Assembly: GCA_034190875.2 (NCBI GenBank)
Contig: JAXDRA010000625.1
Coordinates: 39,814-103,813 of the forward strand
Direction: 5' to 3'
Origin: Urechis unicinctus
Lineage: Eukaryota; Annelida; Polychaeta; Xenopneusta; Urechidae
Length of the DNA: 64,000 nucleotides
The notes under the pieces are model-generated. The model had not been told where the DNA came from and made no database searches. It saw only the letters and a program-made list of their open reading frames with translations. Positions 26,372 through 40,772 of this stretch are shown here, in pieces. The translations under genes and the position numbers were made by a program. Numbering within the stretch: position 1 is the stretch's first letter; each line of letters begins with the position of its first letter.

Positions 26372-28029
26372 GATGATGTCAGTGTAGCGAAATCTATAAA
26401 CAGCGGACGATGATGATGCTAGTGTATCGAACTTTATATACAGCTGAGTGCGATATCAATGAAGTGAACTCTATATACAGCGGACGATGATATCAGTGTA
26501 GCGAACTCTATGTACAGAGGACGATGATGTCAACGTAGTGTACTCTATATACAGCTGACTGAGATGCTGCGCAGTGAACTCTATATACAGCCCATTATGA
26601 TGTCAGTGTGGTGAACTCTACATATAGCGGACGATGATGTCAGCGTAGCGAACTACATAGACGGCTGACTGAGATGTCAATATAGGGATCTCTATATACT
26701 GCGCACGATGATGTCGATGATGTCGTAGCGAACTTATATACAGCTGACTGAGATGTCAATGTAGTGAACTCTATATACAGCGCACGATGATGATGTCAGT
26801 GTAGCGAACTCTATATACAGCGGACGATGATGTCAACGTAGTGTACTCTGTATACAGCTGATTGAGATGTCTGCGTAGTGAACTATATATACAGCGCATT
26901 ATGATGTCAGTGTGGTGAACTCTACATATAGCTGACGATGATTTCAGTGTAGCGAACTCCATATACAACTGACTGAAATGTCATTGTAGTGAACTCTATA
27001 TACAGCGGACGATGATGTCAGATGTAGCGAACTTCATATACAGCTGACTGATGATGTCAGTGTATTGATCTCTATATACAGGGGACGATGATCAAATGTA
27101 TTGAACTCTAAATACAGCGCACGACGATGTCAATGTAGTGAACTCTATATACGGCTGACTGAGATGTCAGTATAGTGAACTCTATATACAGGGGACGATG
27201 ATGTAAATGTATTGAACTCTAAATACAGCGCACGATGATGTCAGTGTAGCGAACTCTATATTGAGTGGACGATGATGTCAATGTAGTGTACTCTATATAC
27301 AGCTGACTGAGATGTCTGCGTAGTGAACTCTATATACAGCACACGATGATGTCAGTGTGGTGAACTCTACATAAAGCAGACAATGATGTCAGTGTAGCGA
27401 ACTATATATACAACTGACTGAAATATCAACGTAGGGTACTCTATATACTGTCGACGATGATGTCAGTGTAGGGTACTCGATCAACAGCGAACGATGATGT
27501 TAGTGTATCGAACTCGGCTGACTGAGATGTCAATATAGTATTCTCTATATACAGCGCACGATGATGTCGGCGTAGCGAACTTCATATACACCTGACTGAG
27601 ATGTCAATGTAGCGAATTCTATATTCAGCGGAAGATGATGTCAGTGTAGTGTAGTGAACATTATAAAAAGTGCACGATGATGTCAGTGTAGCGAACTCTA
27701 TGTACAGCGGACGATGATGTCAACGTAGTGTACTCTATATACAGCTGACTGAGATGCTGCGTAGTGAACTCTATATACAGCGCATTATGATGTCAGTGTG
27801 GTGAACTCAACATATAGCGGACGATGATGTCATTGTAGCGAACTCTATATACGACTGACTAAAATGTCAATGTAGTGAACTCTATATACAGCGGACGATG
27901 ATGTCCGTGTAGTGAACATTTTATACAGCGCACGATGATGTCAGTGTAGCGAAGACATATAAAAATATTTTTTTTCTTCGTAATAACTCTCATTCGATGC
28001 TGCTCCAATCTTAAGGTACCGGGCGAAAC
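26372..28029. repeat. Higher-order unit 7 (1.66-kb short form)
   Basis: Same internal deletion class as unit 5: the early part of the unit joins the late part at about 27255, where a TATTGAGTGG variant sits. C cassette 27471-27676 and block A 27952-28029 follow; there is no block B. Confidence 0.8.
27952..28029. repeat. Block A, copy 8
   Basis: Left edge differs (GTAGCGAAGACATATAAAAA), as if a monomer ran further before the A run. KpnI site at 28015-28020. Confidence 0.82.
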
Positions 28030-28924
28030 ATGATGTCAGTGTAGCGAAATCTATAAACAGCGGACGATGATGCTAGTGTATCGAACTTTATATACAGCTG
28101 AGTGCGATATCAATGAAGTGAACTCTATATACAGCGGACGATGATATCAGTGTAGCGAACTCTATGTACAGAGGACGATGATGATGTCAACGTAGTGTAC
28201 TCTATATACAGCTGACTGAGATGCTGCGCAGTGAACTCTATATACAGCCCATTATGATGTCAGTGTGGTGAACTCTACATATAGCGGACGATTATGTTCA
28301 GCGTAGCGATCTACATAGACGGCTGACTGAGATGTCAATATAGGGATCTCTATATACTGCGCACGATGATGTCGGCGTAGCGAACTTCATATACAGCTGA
28401 CTGAGATGTCAATGTAGTGAACTCTATATATACAGCGCACGATGATGTCAGTGTAGCGAAAACTGTATGTACAGCGGACGATGATGTCAACGTAGTGTAC
28501 TCTATATACAGCTGATTGAGATGTCTGCGTAGTGAACTCTATATACAGCGCATTATGATGTCAGTGTGGTGAACTCTACATATAGCTGACGATGATTTCA
28601 GTAAAGCGAACTCCATATACAACTGACTGAAATGTCATTGTAGTGAACTCTATATACAGCGGACGATGATGTCAGCGTAGCGAACTTCATATACAGCTGA
28701 CTGATGATGTCAGTATATTGATCTCTATATACAGGGGACGATGATGATGTAAATGTATTGAACTCTAAATACAGCGCACGATGATGTCAATGTAGTGAAC
28801 TTCATATACGGCTGACTGAGATGTCAGTATAGTGATCTCTATATACAGGGGACGATGATGTAAATGTATTGAACTCTAAATACAGCGCACGATGATGTCA
28901 GTGTAGCGAACTCTATATACAGCT

Positions 28925-29146
28925 GAATAGCATGTCAGGCAAAAGTAGTTTTTGCATAGACGACTATGATTGTCAGTGTAGCGAAATCTACATACAACTG
29001 ACTATGATATCTGCGTAGCGCGGGTTTACCTAGTGGACTATGATGGCAGTGTACCTGATTCTATATACAGCAGACTTTTATGTCTGTGTTGAGCAGTCTT
29101 TACACATATGATTATGATGTCTGGGTAGCGCACTCTATATACTGCA
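28925..29146. repeat. Block B, copy 7 (short form)
   Basis: One extra G in ACTATGATTGTC; TTCTATATACAGC in place of TTCTTCATACAGC. Confidence 0.82.
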
Positions 29147-31199
29147 AACGATGATGTCAGTGTAGCGAACTCTAAATACAGCTGACTGAGATGTCAATGT
29201 AGTGAAATCAATATACTGCGGACGATGACGTCAGATTAGCGAACTCTCTATACAGCTGACTGAGATGTCAATGTAAACTCTATATACAGCGGACGATGAT
29301 GTCCGTGTAGTGAACATTTTATACAGTGCACGGTGATGTCAGTGTAGCGAACTCTATATACAACTGACTGAGATGTCAATGAAGTGAACTCTATATACAG
29401 CGGAGGATGATGTCAGTGTAGTGAACTCTATATACAGCGCACGATGATGTCAACGTAGTGAACTCTAGATACAGCGCACGATGATGTCGGCGTAGCGAAC
29501 TTCATATACGGCTGACTGAGATGTCAATATAGTGATCTCTATATACAGGGGACGATGATGTCGGCGTAGCTAACTTCATATACAGCTGACTGAGATGTCA
29601 ATGTAGCGAATTCTATATTCAGCGGAAAATGATGTCAGTGTAGCGAAATCTATAAACAGCGGACGATGATTCTAGTGTATCGAACTTTATATACAGCTGA
29701 CTGAGATGTCAATGAAGTGAACTCTATATACAGCGGACGATGATATCAGTGTAGCGAACTCTATGTACAGCGGACGATGATTTCAACGTAGTGAAATCTA
29801 TATACAGCTGACTGAGAGATGCTGCGCAGTGAACTCTATATACAGCGCATTATGATGTCAGTGTGGTGAACTCTACATATAGCGGACGATGATGTCAGTG
29901 TAGCGAACTCTATATACAACTGACTGAAATGTCAATGTAGTGAACTCTATATACAGCGGACGATGATGTGTCAGTGTAGTGAACACTATATACAACTGAC
30001 TGAGATGTCAATGAAGTGAACTCTATATACAGCGGAGGATGATGTCAGTGTAGTGAACTCTATATACAGCGCACGATGATGTCAACGTAGTGAACTCTAG
30101 ATACAGCGCACGATGATGTCGGCGTAGCGAACTTCATATACGGCTGACTGAGATGTCAGTATAGTGATGTCTATATATAGGGGACGATGATGTCGGCGTA
30201 GCGAACTTCATATACAGCTGACTGAAATGTCAATATAGCGAATTCTATATTCAGCGGAAATTGATGTCAGTGTAGCGAAATCTATAAACAGCAGACGATG
30301 ATGCTAGTGTATCGAACTTTATATACAGCTGACTGAGATGTCAATGAAGTGAACTCTATATATACAGCGGACGATGATGTCAGCGTAGCGAACTTTATAT
30401 ACAGCTGACTGAGATGTCAATGTAGTGAACTCTATATACAGCACACGATGATGTCAGTGTAGTGAACATTTTGTACAGCGCACGATGATGTCAGTGTAGC
30501 GAACTCTATATACAGCGGACGATGATGTCAATGTAGTGTACTCTATATACAGCTGATTGAGATGTCTGCGTAGTTAACTCTATATACAGCACACGATGAT
30601 GTCAGTGTGGTGAACTCTATATAAAGCAGATGATGATGTCAGTGTAGCGAACTATATATACAACTGACTGAAATATCAACGTAGGGTACTCTATATACTG
30701 TCGACGATGATGTCAGTGTAGGGTACTCGATCAAACAGCGAACGATGATGTTAGTGTATCGAACTCGGCTGACTGAGATGTCAATATAGTATTCTCTATA
30801 TACAGCGCACGATGATGTCGTCGCGTAGCGAACTTCATATACAGCTGACTGAGATGTCAATGTAGCGAATTCTATATTCAGCGGAAGATGATGTCAGTGT
30901 AGTGTAGTGAACATTATAAAAAGTGCACGATGATGTCAGTGTAGCGAACTCTATGTACAGCGGACGATGATGTCAACGTAGTGTACTCTAAATACAGCTG
31001 ACTGAGATGCTGCGTAGTGAACTCTATATACAGCGCATTATGATGTCAGTGTGGTGAACTCAACATATAGCGGACGATGATGTCATTGTAGCGAACTCTA
31101 TATACGACTGACTAAAATGTCAATGTAGTGAACTCTATATACAGCGGACGATGATGTCCGTGTAGTGAACATTTTATACAGCGCACGATGATGTCAGTG

Positions 31200-31275
31200 A
31201 AAGACAAAAAATATTTTTTTTCTTCGTAATAACTCTCATTCGATGCTGCTCCAATCTTAAGGTACCGGGCGAAAC
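31200..31275. repeat. Block A, copy 9
   Basis: Intact; KpnI site at 31261-31266. Confidence 0.85.
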
Positions 31276-32165
31276 ATGATGTCAGTGTAGCGAAATCTAT
31301 AAACAGCGGACGATGATGCTAGTGTATCGAACTTTATATATACAGCTGAGTGCGATATCAATGAAGTGAACTCTATATACAGCGGACGATGATATCAGTG
31401 TAGCGAACTCTATGTACAGAGGACGATGATGTCAACGTAGTGTACTCTATATACAGCTGACTGAGATGCTGCGCAGTGAACTCTATATACAGCCCATTAT
31501 GATGTCAGTGTGGTGAACTCTACATATAGCGGACGATTATGTCAGCGTAGCGAACTACATAGACGGCTGACTGAGATGTCAATATAGGGATCTCTATATA
31601 CAGCGCACGATGATGTCGGCGTAGCGAACTTCATATACAGCTGACTGAGATGTCAATGTAGTGAACTCTATATACAGCGCACGATGATGTCAGTGTAGCG
31701 AAACTGTATGTACAGCGGACGATGATGTCAACGTAGTGTACTCTGTATACAGCTGATTGAGATGCTGCGTAGTGAACTCTATATATACAGCGCATTATGA
31801 TGTCAGTGTGGTGAACTCTACATATAGCTGACGATGATTTCAGTAAAGCGAACTCCATATACAACTGACTGAAATGTCATTGTAGTGAACTCTATATACA
31901 GCGGACGATGATGTCAGATTAGCGAACTTCATATACAGCTGACTGAGATGTCAGTATATTGAACTCTATATACAGGGGACGATGATGATGTAAGTGTATT
32001 GAACTCTAAATACAGCGCACGATGATGTCAATGTAGTGAACTTCATATACGGCTGACTGAGATGTCAGTATAGTGATCTCTATATACAGGGGACGATGAT
32101 GTCAATGTATTGAACTCTAAATACAGCGCACGATGATGTCAGTGTAGCGAACTCTATATACAGCT

Positions 32166-32386
32166 GAATAGCATGTCAGGCAAAAGTAGTTTTTGCATAG
32201 ACGACTATATTGTCAGTGTAGCGAAATCTACATACAACTGACTATGATATCTGCGTAGCGCGGGTTTACCTAGTGGACTATGATGGCAGTGTACCTGATT
32301 CTTCATACAGCAGACTTTTATGTCTGTGTTGAGCAGTCTTTACACATATGATTATGATGTCTGGGTAGCGCACTCTATATACTGCG
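32166..32386. repeat. Block B, copy 8 (short form)
   Basis: 221 bp; ends ACTGCGAACG instead of ACTGCAAACG. Confidence 0.82.
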
Positions 32387-33048
32387 AACGATGATGTCAG
32401 TGTAGCGAACTCTAAATACAGCTGACTGAGATGTCAATGTAGTGAAATCTATATACTGCGGACGATGATGTCAGATTAGCGAACTCTCTATACAGCTGAC
32501 TGAGATGTCAATGTAAACTCTATATACAGCAGCGGACGATTATGTCAGCGTAGCGAACTACATATACGGCTGACTGAGATGTCATTATAGTGATCTCTAT
32601 ATACAGCGCACGATGATGTCAGTGTAGTGAACATTTTATACAGCGCACGATGATGTCAGTGTAGCGAACTCTCTATACAGCTGACTGAGATGTCAATGTA
32701 AACTCTATATACAGCGGACGATGATGTCAGCGTAGCGAACTTTATATACAGCTGACTGAGATGTCAATGTAGTGAACTCTATATACAGCACACGATGATG
32801 TCAGTGTAGTGAACATTTTGTACAGCGCACTATGATGTCAGTGTAGCGAACTCTATATTCAGCGGACGATGATGTCAATGTAGTGTACTCTATATACAGC
32901 TGACTGAGATGTCTGCGTAGTGAACTCTATATACAGCACACGATGATGTCAGTGTGGTGAACTCTACATACAGAACTCGATGATGTCAATGTAGTGAACT
33001 CTAAATACAGCGACGATGATGTCAGTGTAGCGAACTCTACATACAGCT

Positions 33049-33268
33049 GAATAGCATGTCAGTGAAAAGTAGTTTTTGCATAGACGACTATAATGTCAGT
33101 GTAGCGAAATCTACATGCAACTGACTATGATATCTGCGTAGCGCGGGTTTATCTAGTTGACTAAGAAGGCATTGTACCTAATTCTTCATACAGCAGACTT
33201 GATGTTAGTGTTGAGCCGTCTTTACACATATGACGATGATGTCTGGGTAGCGCACTCTATATACTGCT
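33049..33268. repeat. Block B, copy 9 (short form, variant)
   Basis: Private words GTTGACTAAGAAGGC, GACTTGATGTTAG and GAGCCGTC are shared (in part) only with copy 11, as expected for tandem copies. Confidence 0.8.
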
Positions 33269-34306
33269 AACGATGATGTCAGTTTAGCGAACTCTAAATA
33301 CAGCTGACTGAGATGTCAATGTAGTGAACTCTATATATACTGCGGACGATGATGTCAGATTAGCGAACGCTATATACAGCTGACTCAGATGTCAATGCAA
33401 ACTCTATATAAGGCGGACGATGATGTCAGCGTAGCGAAATCTATAAACAGCGGACCATGATGCTAGTGTATAGAACTTTATATACAGCTGACTGAGATGT
33501 CAATGAAGTGAACTCTATATACAGCGGACGATGATATCAGTGTAGCGAACTCTATGTACAGAGGACGATGATGTCAACGTAGTGTACTCTATATACAGCT
33601 GACTGAGATGCTGCGCAGTGAACTCTATATACAGCCCATTATGATGTCAGTGTGGTGAACTCTACATATAGCGGACGATTATGTCAGCGTAGCGAACTAC
33701 ATAGACGGCTGACTGAGATGTCAATATAGGGATCTCTATATACTGCGCACGATGATGTCGGCGTAGCGAACTTCATATACAGCTGACTGAGATGTCAATG
33801 TAGTGAACTCTATATACAGCGCACGATGATGTCAGTGTAGCGAAACTGTATGTACAGCGGACGATGATGTCAACGTAGTGTACTCTGTATACAGCTGATT
33901 GAGATGCTGCGTAGTGAACTATATATACAGCGCATTATGATGTCAGTGTGGTGAACTCTACATATAGCTGACGATGATTTCAGTAAAGCGAACTCCATAT
34001 ACAACTGACTGAAATGTCATTGTAGTGAACTCTATATACACAGCGGACGATGATGTCAGATTAGCGAACTTCATATACAGCTGACTGAGATGTCAGTATA
34101 TTGATCTCTATATACAGGGGACGATGATGTCAATGTATTGAACTCTAAATACAGCACGACGATGATGTCAATGTAGTGAACTTCATATACGGCTGACTGA
34201 TGATGTCAGTGTAGTGATCTCTATATACAGGGGACGATGATGTAAATGTATTGAACTCTAAATACAGCGCACGATGATGTCAGTGTAGCGAACTCTATAT
34301 ACAGCT

Positions 34307-34530
34307 GAATAGCATGTCAGTGCAAAAGTAGTTTTTGCAAGACGACTATATTGTCAGTGTAGCGAAATCTACATATACAACTGACTATGATATCTGCGTA
34401 GCGCAGTTTTTACCTAGTGGACTATGATGGCAGTGTACCTGATTCTTCATACAGCAGACTTTTATGTCTGTGTTGAGCAGTCTTTACACATATGATTATG
34501 ATGTCTGGGTAGCGCACTCTATATACTGCA
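34307..34530. repeat. Block B, copy 10 (short form)
   Basis: Has GTGCAAAAGTAG, and GCGCAGTTTTTACC in place of GCGCGGGTTTACC, a state nearer the long form. Confidence 0.8.
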
Positions 34531-35196
34531 AACGATGATGTCAGTGTAGCGAACTCTAAATACAGCTGACTGAGATGTCAATGTAGTGAAATCAATATAC
34601 TGCGGACGATGACGTCAGATTAGCGAACTCTCTATACAGCTGACTGAGATGTCAATGTAAACTCTATATAAGGCGGACGATTATGTCAGCGTAGCGAACT
34701 ACATATACGGCTGACTGAGATGTCAATATAGTGATCTCTATATACAGCGGACGATGATGTCAGTGTAGTGAACATTTTATACAGCGCACGATGTTGTCAG
34801 TGTAGCGAACTCTCTATACAGCGGACTGAGATGTCAATGTAAACTCTATATACAGCGGACGATGATGTCAGAACGTAGCGAACTCAATTATATACAGCTG
34901 ACTGAGATGTCAATGTAGTGAAACTCTATATACAGCGGACGATGATGTCAGTGTAGTGAACTTTTGTACAGCGCACTATGATGTCAGTGTAGCGAACTCT
35001 ATATACAGCGGACGATGATGTCAATGTAGTGAACTCTATATACAGCTGACTGAGATGTCTGTGTAGTGAACTCTATATACAGCGACACGATGATGTCAGT
35101 GTGGTGAACTCTATATACAGCGACTCGATGATGTCAATGTAGTGAACTCTAAATACAGCGACGATGATGTCAGTGTAGCGAACTCTACATACAGCT

Positions 35197-35410
35197 GAAT
35201 GAGATGTCAGTGTAGTAGTTTTTGCATAGACGACTATAATGTCAGTGTAGCGAAATCTACATGCAACTGACTATGATATCTGCGTAGCGCGGGTTTATCT
35301 AGTTGACTAAGAAGGCATTGTACCTAATTCTTATATACAGCAGACTTTAGTGTTGAGCCGTCTTTACACATATGATTTTGATGTCTGGGTAGCGAACTCT
35401 ATATACTGCT
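35197..35410. repeat. Block B, copy 11 (short form, variant)
   Basis: Partner of copy 9 (CTAAGAAGGC, GAGCCGTC). The A run before GTAGTTTTTGC is lost, and the fifth monomer is shortened to GACTTTAGTGTTGAG. Confidence 0.78.
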
Positions 35411-36514
35411 AACGATGATGTCAGTTTAGCGAACTCTAAATACAGCTGACTGAGATGTCAATGTAGTGAACTCTATATACAGCGGACGATGATGTCAGAT
35501 TAGCGAACTCTATATACAGCTGACTCAGATGTCAATGCAAACTCTATATAAGGCGGACGATGATGTCAGCGTAGCGAAATCTATAAACAGCGGACCATGA
35601 TGCTAGTGTATAGAACTTTATATACAGCTGACTGAGATGTCAATGAAGTGAACTCTATATACAGCGGACGATGATATCAGTGTAGCGAACTCTATGTACA
35701 GAGGACGATGATGTCAACGTAGTGTACTCTATATACAGCTGACTGAGATGCTGCGCAGTGAACTCTATATACAGCCCATTATGATGTCAGTGTGGTGAAC
35801 TCTACATATAGCGGACGATTATGTCAGCGTAGCGAACTACATAGACGGCTGACTGAGATGTCAATATAGGGATCTCTATATACTGCGCACGATGATGTCG
35901 GCGTAGCGAACTTCATATACAGCTGACTGAGATGTCAATGTAGTGAACTCTATATACAGCGCACGATGATGTCAGTGTAGCGAAACTGTATGTACAGCGG
36001 ACGATGATGTCAACGTAGTGTACTCTGTATACAGCTGATTGAGATGCTGCGTAGTGAACTATATATACAGCGCATTATGATGTCAGTGTGGTGAACTCTA
36101 CATATAGCTGACGATGATTTCAGTAAAGCGAACTCCATATACAACTGACTGAAATGTCATTGTAGTGAACTCTATATACAGCGGACGATGATGTCAGTGT
36201 AGCGAACTCTCTATGCAGCTGACTGAGATGTCAATGTAAACTCTATATACAGCGGACGATGATGTCAGCGAAGCGAACTTCATATACAGCTGACTGAGAT
36301 GTCAATGTAGTGAACTCTATATAGAGCGGACGATGATGTCAGTGTAGCGAACTATATATACAGCTGACGATGAGTATCAACGTAGGGTACTCTATATACA
36401 GCGGACGATGATGTCAGTGTAGGGTACTCGATAAACAGCGGACGATGATGTTAGAGTAGCGAACTCTAAATACAGCGCACGATGATGTCAGTGTAGCGAA
36501 CTCTATATACAGCT

Positions 36515-36777
36515 GAATAGCATGTCAGCGAAAAGTAGTTTTTGCATAGACGACTATAATGTCAGTGTAGCGAAATCTACATATAACAGACTATGACGTC
36601 AGCGTAGCGAAATCTACATACAACTGACTGATGATATCTGCGCGTAACGCAGTTTTTGCCTAGTTGACTATGATGGCAGTGTACCTAATTCTTTATACAG
36701 CAGACTTTTATGTCAGTGTTTGGCAGTCTTTACACATATGATTATGATGTCTGGTGTAGCGCTCTCTATATACTGCG
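36515..36777. repeat. Block B, copy 12 (long form)
   Basis: Counterpart of copy 1, sharing ACATATAACAGACTATGACG and the GTTTGGCAGTC word. Confidence 0.8.
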
Positions 36778-37712
36778 AACGATGATGTCAGTGTAGCGTA
36801 CTCTGTATACAACTGACTGAGATGTCAATGTAATGAACTCTATATATTGCGGACGATGATGTCAGATTAGCGAACTCTCTATACAGCTGACTGAGATGTC
36901 AATGTAGTGAACTATATAGGCGGACGATGATGTCAGCGTAGCGAACTTCATATACGGCTGACTGAGATGTCAATATAGTGATCTCTATATACAGGGAACG
37001 ATGATGTCGGCGTAGCGAACTTCATATACAGCTCACTGGGATGTCAATGTTGCGAATTCAATATTCAGGGGAAGATGATGTCAGTGTAGCGAAATCTATA
37101 AACAGCGGTCGATGATATTAGAGTATCAAACTTTATATACAGCTGACTGAGATGTCAATGTAGTGAACTCTATATACAGCGCACGATGATGTCAATGTAG
37201 TGAACTCTAAATACAGCGCACGATGATGTCAGTGTAGTGAACTCTATATAAAGCGCACGACGATGTCAGTGTAACGAACTCTATGTACAGCGGACGATGA
37301 TGTCAATGTAGTGTACTCTATATACAGCTGACTGAGATGCTGCGTAGTGAACTCTATATACAGCCCATTATGATGTCAGTGTGGTGAACTCTACATATAG
37401 CGGACGATGATTTCAGTGTAGCGAACTCTATATACAAATGACTGAAATGTCAATGTAGTGAACTCTATATACAGCGGACAATGATGTCAGATTAGCGAAC
37501 TCTATATACAGCTGACTGAGATGTCAAATGTAAACTCTATATAAGGCGGACGATGATGTCAGCGTAGCGAACTTCTATATACAGCTGACTGAGATGTCAG
37601 TGTATTGACTCTCTATATACAGGGGACGATGATGTACAGCGCACGATGATGTATGTGAACTCTATAATACAGCGCACGATGATGTCAATGTAGTGAACTC
37701 TCATATACAGCT

Positions 37713-37937
37713 GAATGTCATGTCAGGCAAAAGTAGTTATTTGCATAGACGACTATATTGTCAGTGTAGCGAAATCTACATACAACTGACTATGATATCT
37801 GCGTAGCGCGAACTCTTTACCTAGTGGACTATGATGGCAGTGTACCTGATTCTTCATACAGCAGACTTTTATGTCTGTGTTGAGCAGTCTTTACACATAT
37901 GATTATGATGTCTGGGTAGCGCACTCTATATACTGCA
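37713..37937. repeat. Block B, copy 13 (short form)
   Basis: Counterpart of copy 2. GAATGTCATG opens it; GCGCGAACTCTTTACC replaces GCGCGGGTTTACC. Confidence 0.78.
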
Positions 37938-40772
37938 AACGATGATGTCAGTGTGTAGCGAACTCTAAATACAGCTGACTGAGATGTCAATGTAGTGAAA
38001 TCTATATACTGCGGACGATGATGTCAGATTAGCGAACTCTCTATACAGCTGACTGAGATGTCAATGTAAACTCTATATACAGCGGACGATGATGTCAGCG
38101 TAGCGAACTTTATATACAGCTGACTGAGATGTCAATGTAGTGAACTCTATATACAGCTGACGATGATGTCAGTGTAGTGAACATTTTATACAGCGCACTA
38201 TGATGTCAGTGTAGCGAACTCTATATTCAGCGGACGATGATGTCAATGTAGTGTACTCTATATACAGCTGACTGAGATGTCTGCGTAGTGAAACTCTATA
38301 TACAGCACACGATGATGTCAGTGTGGTGAACTCTATATAAAGCAGACAATGATGTCAGTGTAGCGAACTATATATACAGCTGACTGAAATATCAACGTAG
38401 GGTACTCTATATACAGCGGACGATGATGTCAGTGTAGGGTACTCGATCAACAGCGAACGATGATGTTAGTGTATCGAACTCGGCTGACTGAGATTTCAAT
38501 ATAGTATTCTCTATATACAGCGCACGATGATGTCGGCGTAGCGAACTTCATATACAGCTGACTGAGATGTCAATGTAGCGAATTCTATATTCAGCGGAAG
38601 ATGATGTCAGTGTAGTGTAGTGAACATTATAAAAAGTGCACGATGATGTCAGTGTAGCGAACTCTATGTACAGCGGACGATGATGTCAACGTAGTGTACT
38701 CTATATACAGCTGACTGAGATGCTGCGTAGTGAACTCTATATACAGCGCATTATGATGTCAGTGTGGTGAACTCAACATATAGCGGACGATGATGTCATT
38801 GTAGCGAACTCTATATACAACTGACTGAAATGTCAATGTAGTGAACTCTATATACAGCGGACGATGATGTCAGTGTAGTGAACATTTTATACAGCGCACG
38901 ATGATGTCAGTGTAGCGAACTCTATATACAGCTGACTGAGATGTCAATGAAGTGAACTCTATATACAGCGGACGATGATGTCAGTGTAGTGAACTCTATA
39001 TACAGCGCACGATGATGTCAACGTAGTGAACTCTAGATACAGCGCACGATGATGTCGGCGTAGCGAACTTCTATATACGGCTGACTGAGATGTCAGTATA
39101 GTGATCTCTATATACAGGGGACGATGATGTCGGCGTAGCGAACTTCATATACAGCTGACTGAGATGTCAATGTAGCGAATTCTATATTCAGCGGAAAATG
39201 ATGTCAGTGTAGCGAAATCTATAAACAGCGGACGATGATGCTAGTGTATCGAACTTTATATACAGCTGACTGAGATGTCAATGAAGTGAACTCTATATAC
39301 AGCGGACGATGATATCAGTGTAGCGAACTCTATGTACAGCGGACGATGATTTCAACGTAGTGTACTCTATATACAGCTGACAGAGATGCTGCGCAGTGAA
39401 CTCTATATACAGCGCATTATGATGTCAGTGTGGTGAACTCTACATATAGCGGACGATGATGTCAGTGTAGCGAACTCTATATACAACTGACTGAAATGTC
39501 AATGTAGTGAACTCTATATACAGCGGACGATGATGTCAGTGTAGCGAACTCTAAATACAGCTGACTGAGATGTCAATGTAGTGAACTCTATATACACTGC
39601 GGAGGATGATGTCAGTGTAGTGAACTCTATATACAGCGCACGATGATGTCAGTGTAGTGAACTCTATATACAGCGCACGATGATGTCGGCGTAGCGAACT
39701 TCATATACGGCTGACTGAGATGTCAGTATAGTGATCTCTATATACAGGGGACGATGATGTCGGCGTAGCGAACTTCATATACAGCTGACTGAAATGTCAA
39801 TGTAGCGCGAATCTATACACAGATGAAATGATGTCAGTGTAGCGAAATCTATAAACAGCAGACGATGATGCTAGTGTATCGAACTTTATATACAGCTGAC
39901 TGAGATGTCAATGAAGTGAACTCTATATACAGCGGACGATGATGTCAGCGTAGCGAACTCTATATACAGCTGACTGAGATGTCAATGTAGTGAACTCTAT
40001 ATACAGCACACGATGATGTCAGTGTAGTGAACATTTTATACAGCGCACGATGATGTCAGTGTAGCGAACTCTATATTCAGCGGACGATGATGTCAATGTA
40101 GTGTACTCTATATACAGCTGACTGAGATGTCTGCGTAGTGAACTCTATATACAGCGGACGATGATGTCAGTGTAGTGAACTCTACATACAGATGATGACG
40201 ATGATGTCAGTGTAGCGAACTCTATATACAGCTGACTGAAATATCAACGTAGGGTACTCTATATACAGACGACGATGATGTCAGTGTAGGGTACTCGATC
40301 AACAGCGAACGATGATGTTAGTGTATCGAACTCGGCTGACTGAGATGTCAATATAGTATTCTCTATATACAGCGCACGATGATGTCGGCGTAGCGAACTT
40401 CATATACAGCTGACTGAGATGTCAATGTAGCGAATTCTATATTCAGCGGAAGATGATGTCAGTGTAGTGTAGTGAACATTATAAAAAGTGCACGATGATG
40501 TCAGTGTAGCGAACTCTATGTACAGCGGACGATGATGTCAACGTAGTGTACTCTATATACAGCTGACTGAGATGCTGCGTAGTGAACTCTATATACAGCG
40601 CATTATGATGTCAGTGTGGTGAACTCAACATATAGCGGACGATGATGTCATTGTAGCGAACTCTATATACAACTGACTGAAATGTCAATGTAGTGAACTC
40701 TATATACAGCGGACGATGATGTCCGTGTAGTGAACATTTTATACAGCGCACGATGATGAGTGTGATGTCAGT

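Larger units (their letters stand above)
21455..31275. repeat. Super-unit: two 4.9-kb short-plus-full pairs
   Basis: Units 5+6 (21455-26371, 4917 bp) and units 7+8 (26372-31275, 4904 bp) repeat the same order: a short unit without block B followed by a full unit with it. The near-equal lengths and shared deletion class suggest amplification as a pair. Confidence 0.68.
28030..31275. repeat. Higher-order unit 8 (3.25 kb)
   Basis: Full-order unit close to units 1-3: B block 28925-29146, C cassette 30721-30929, block A 31200-31275. Confidence 0.85.
31276..33351. repeat. Tandem 2.1-kb unit, copy a
   Basis: It carries B blocks at 32166-32386 and 33049-33268 and matches the next unit at an offset of about 2141 bp, including the junction words CTCGATGATG at 32977 and near 35116. 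It has no C cassette and no block A at its end, so the usual unit end was skipped. Confidence 0.7.
33352..35491. repeat. Tandem 2.14-kb unit, copy b
   Basis: It begins with GTCAGATTAGCGAACGC and TGACTCA, as at position 1. B blocks lie at 34307-34530 and 35197-35410. After about 34055 it follows the path of the 3.23-kb units rather than that of unit 0. Confidence 0.7.
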
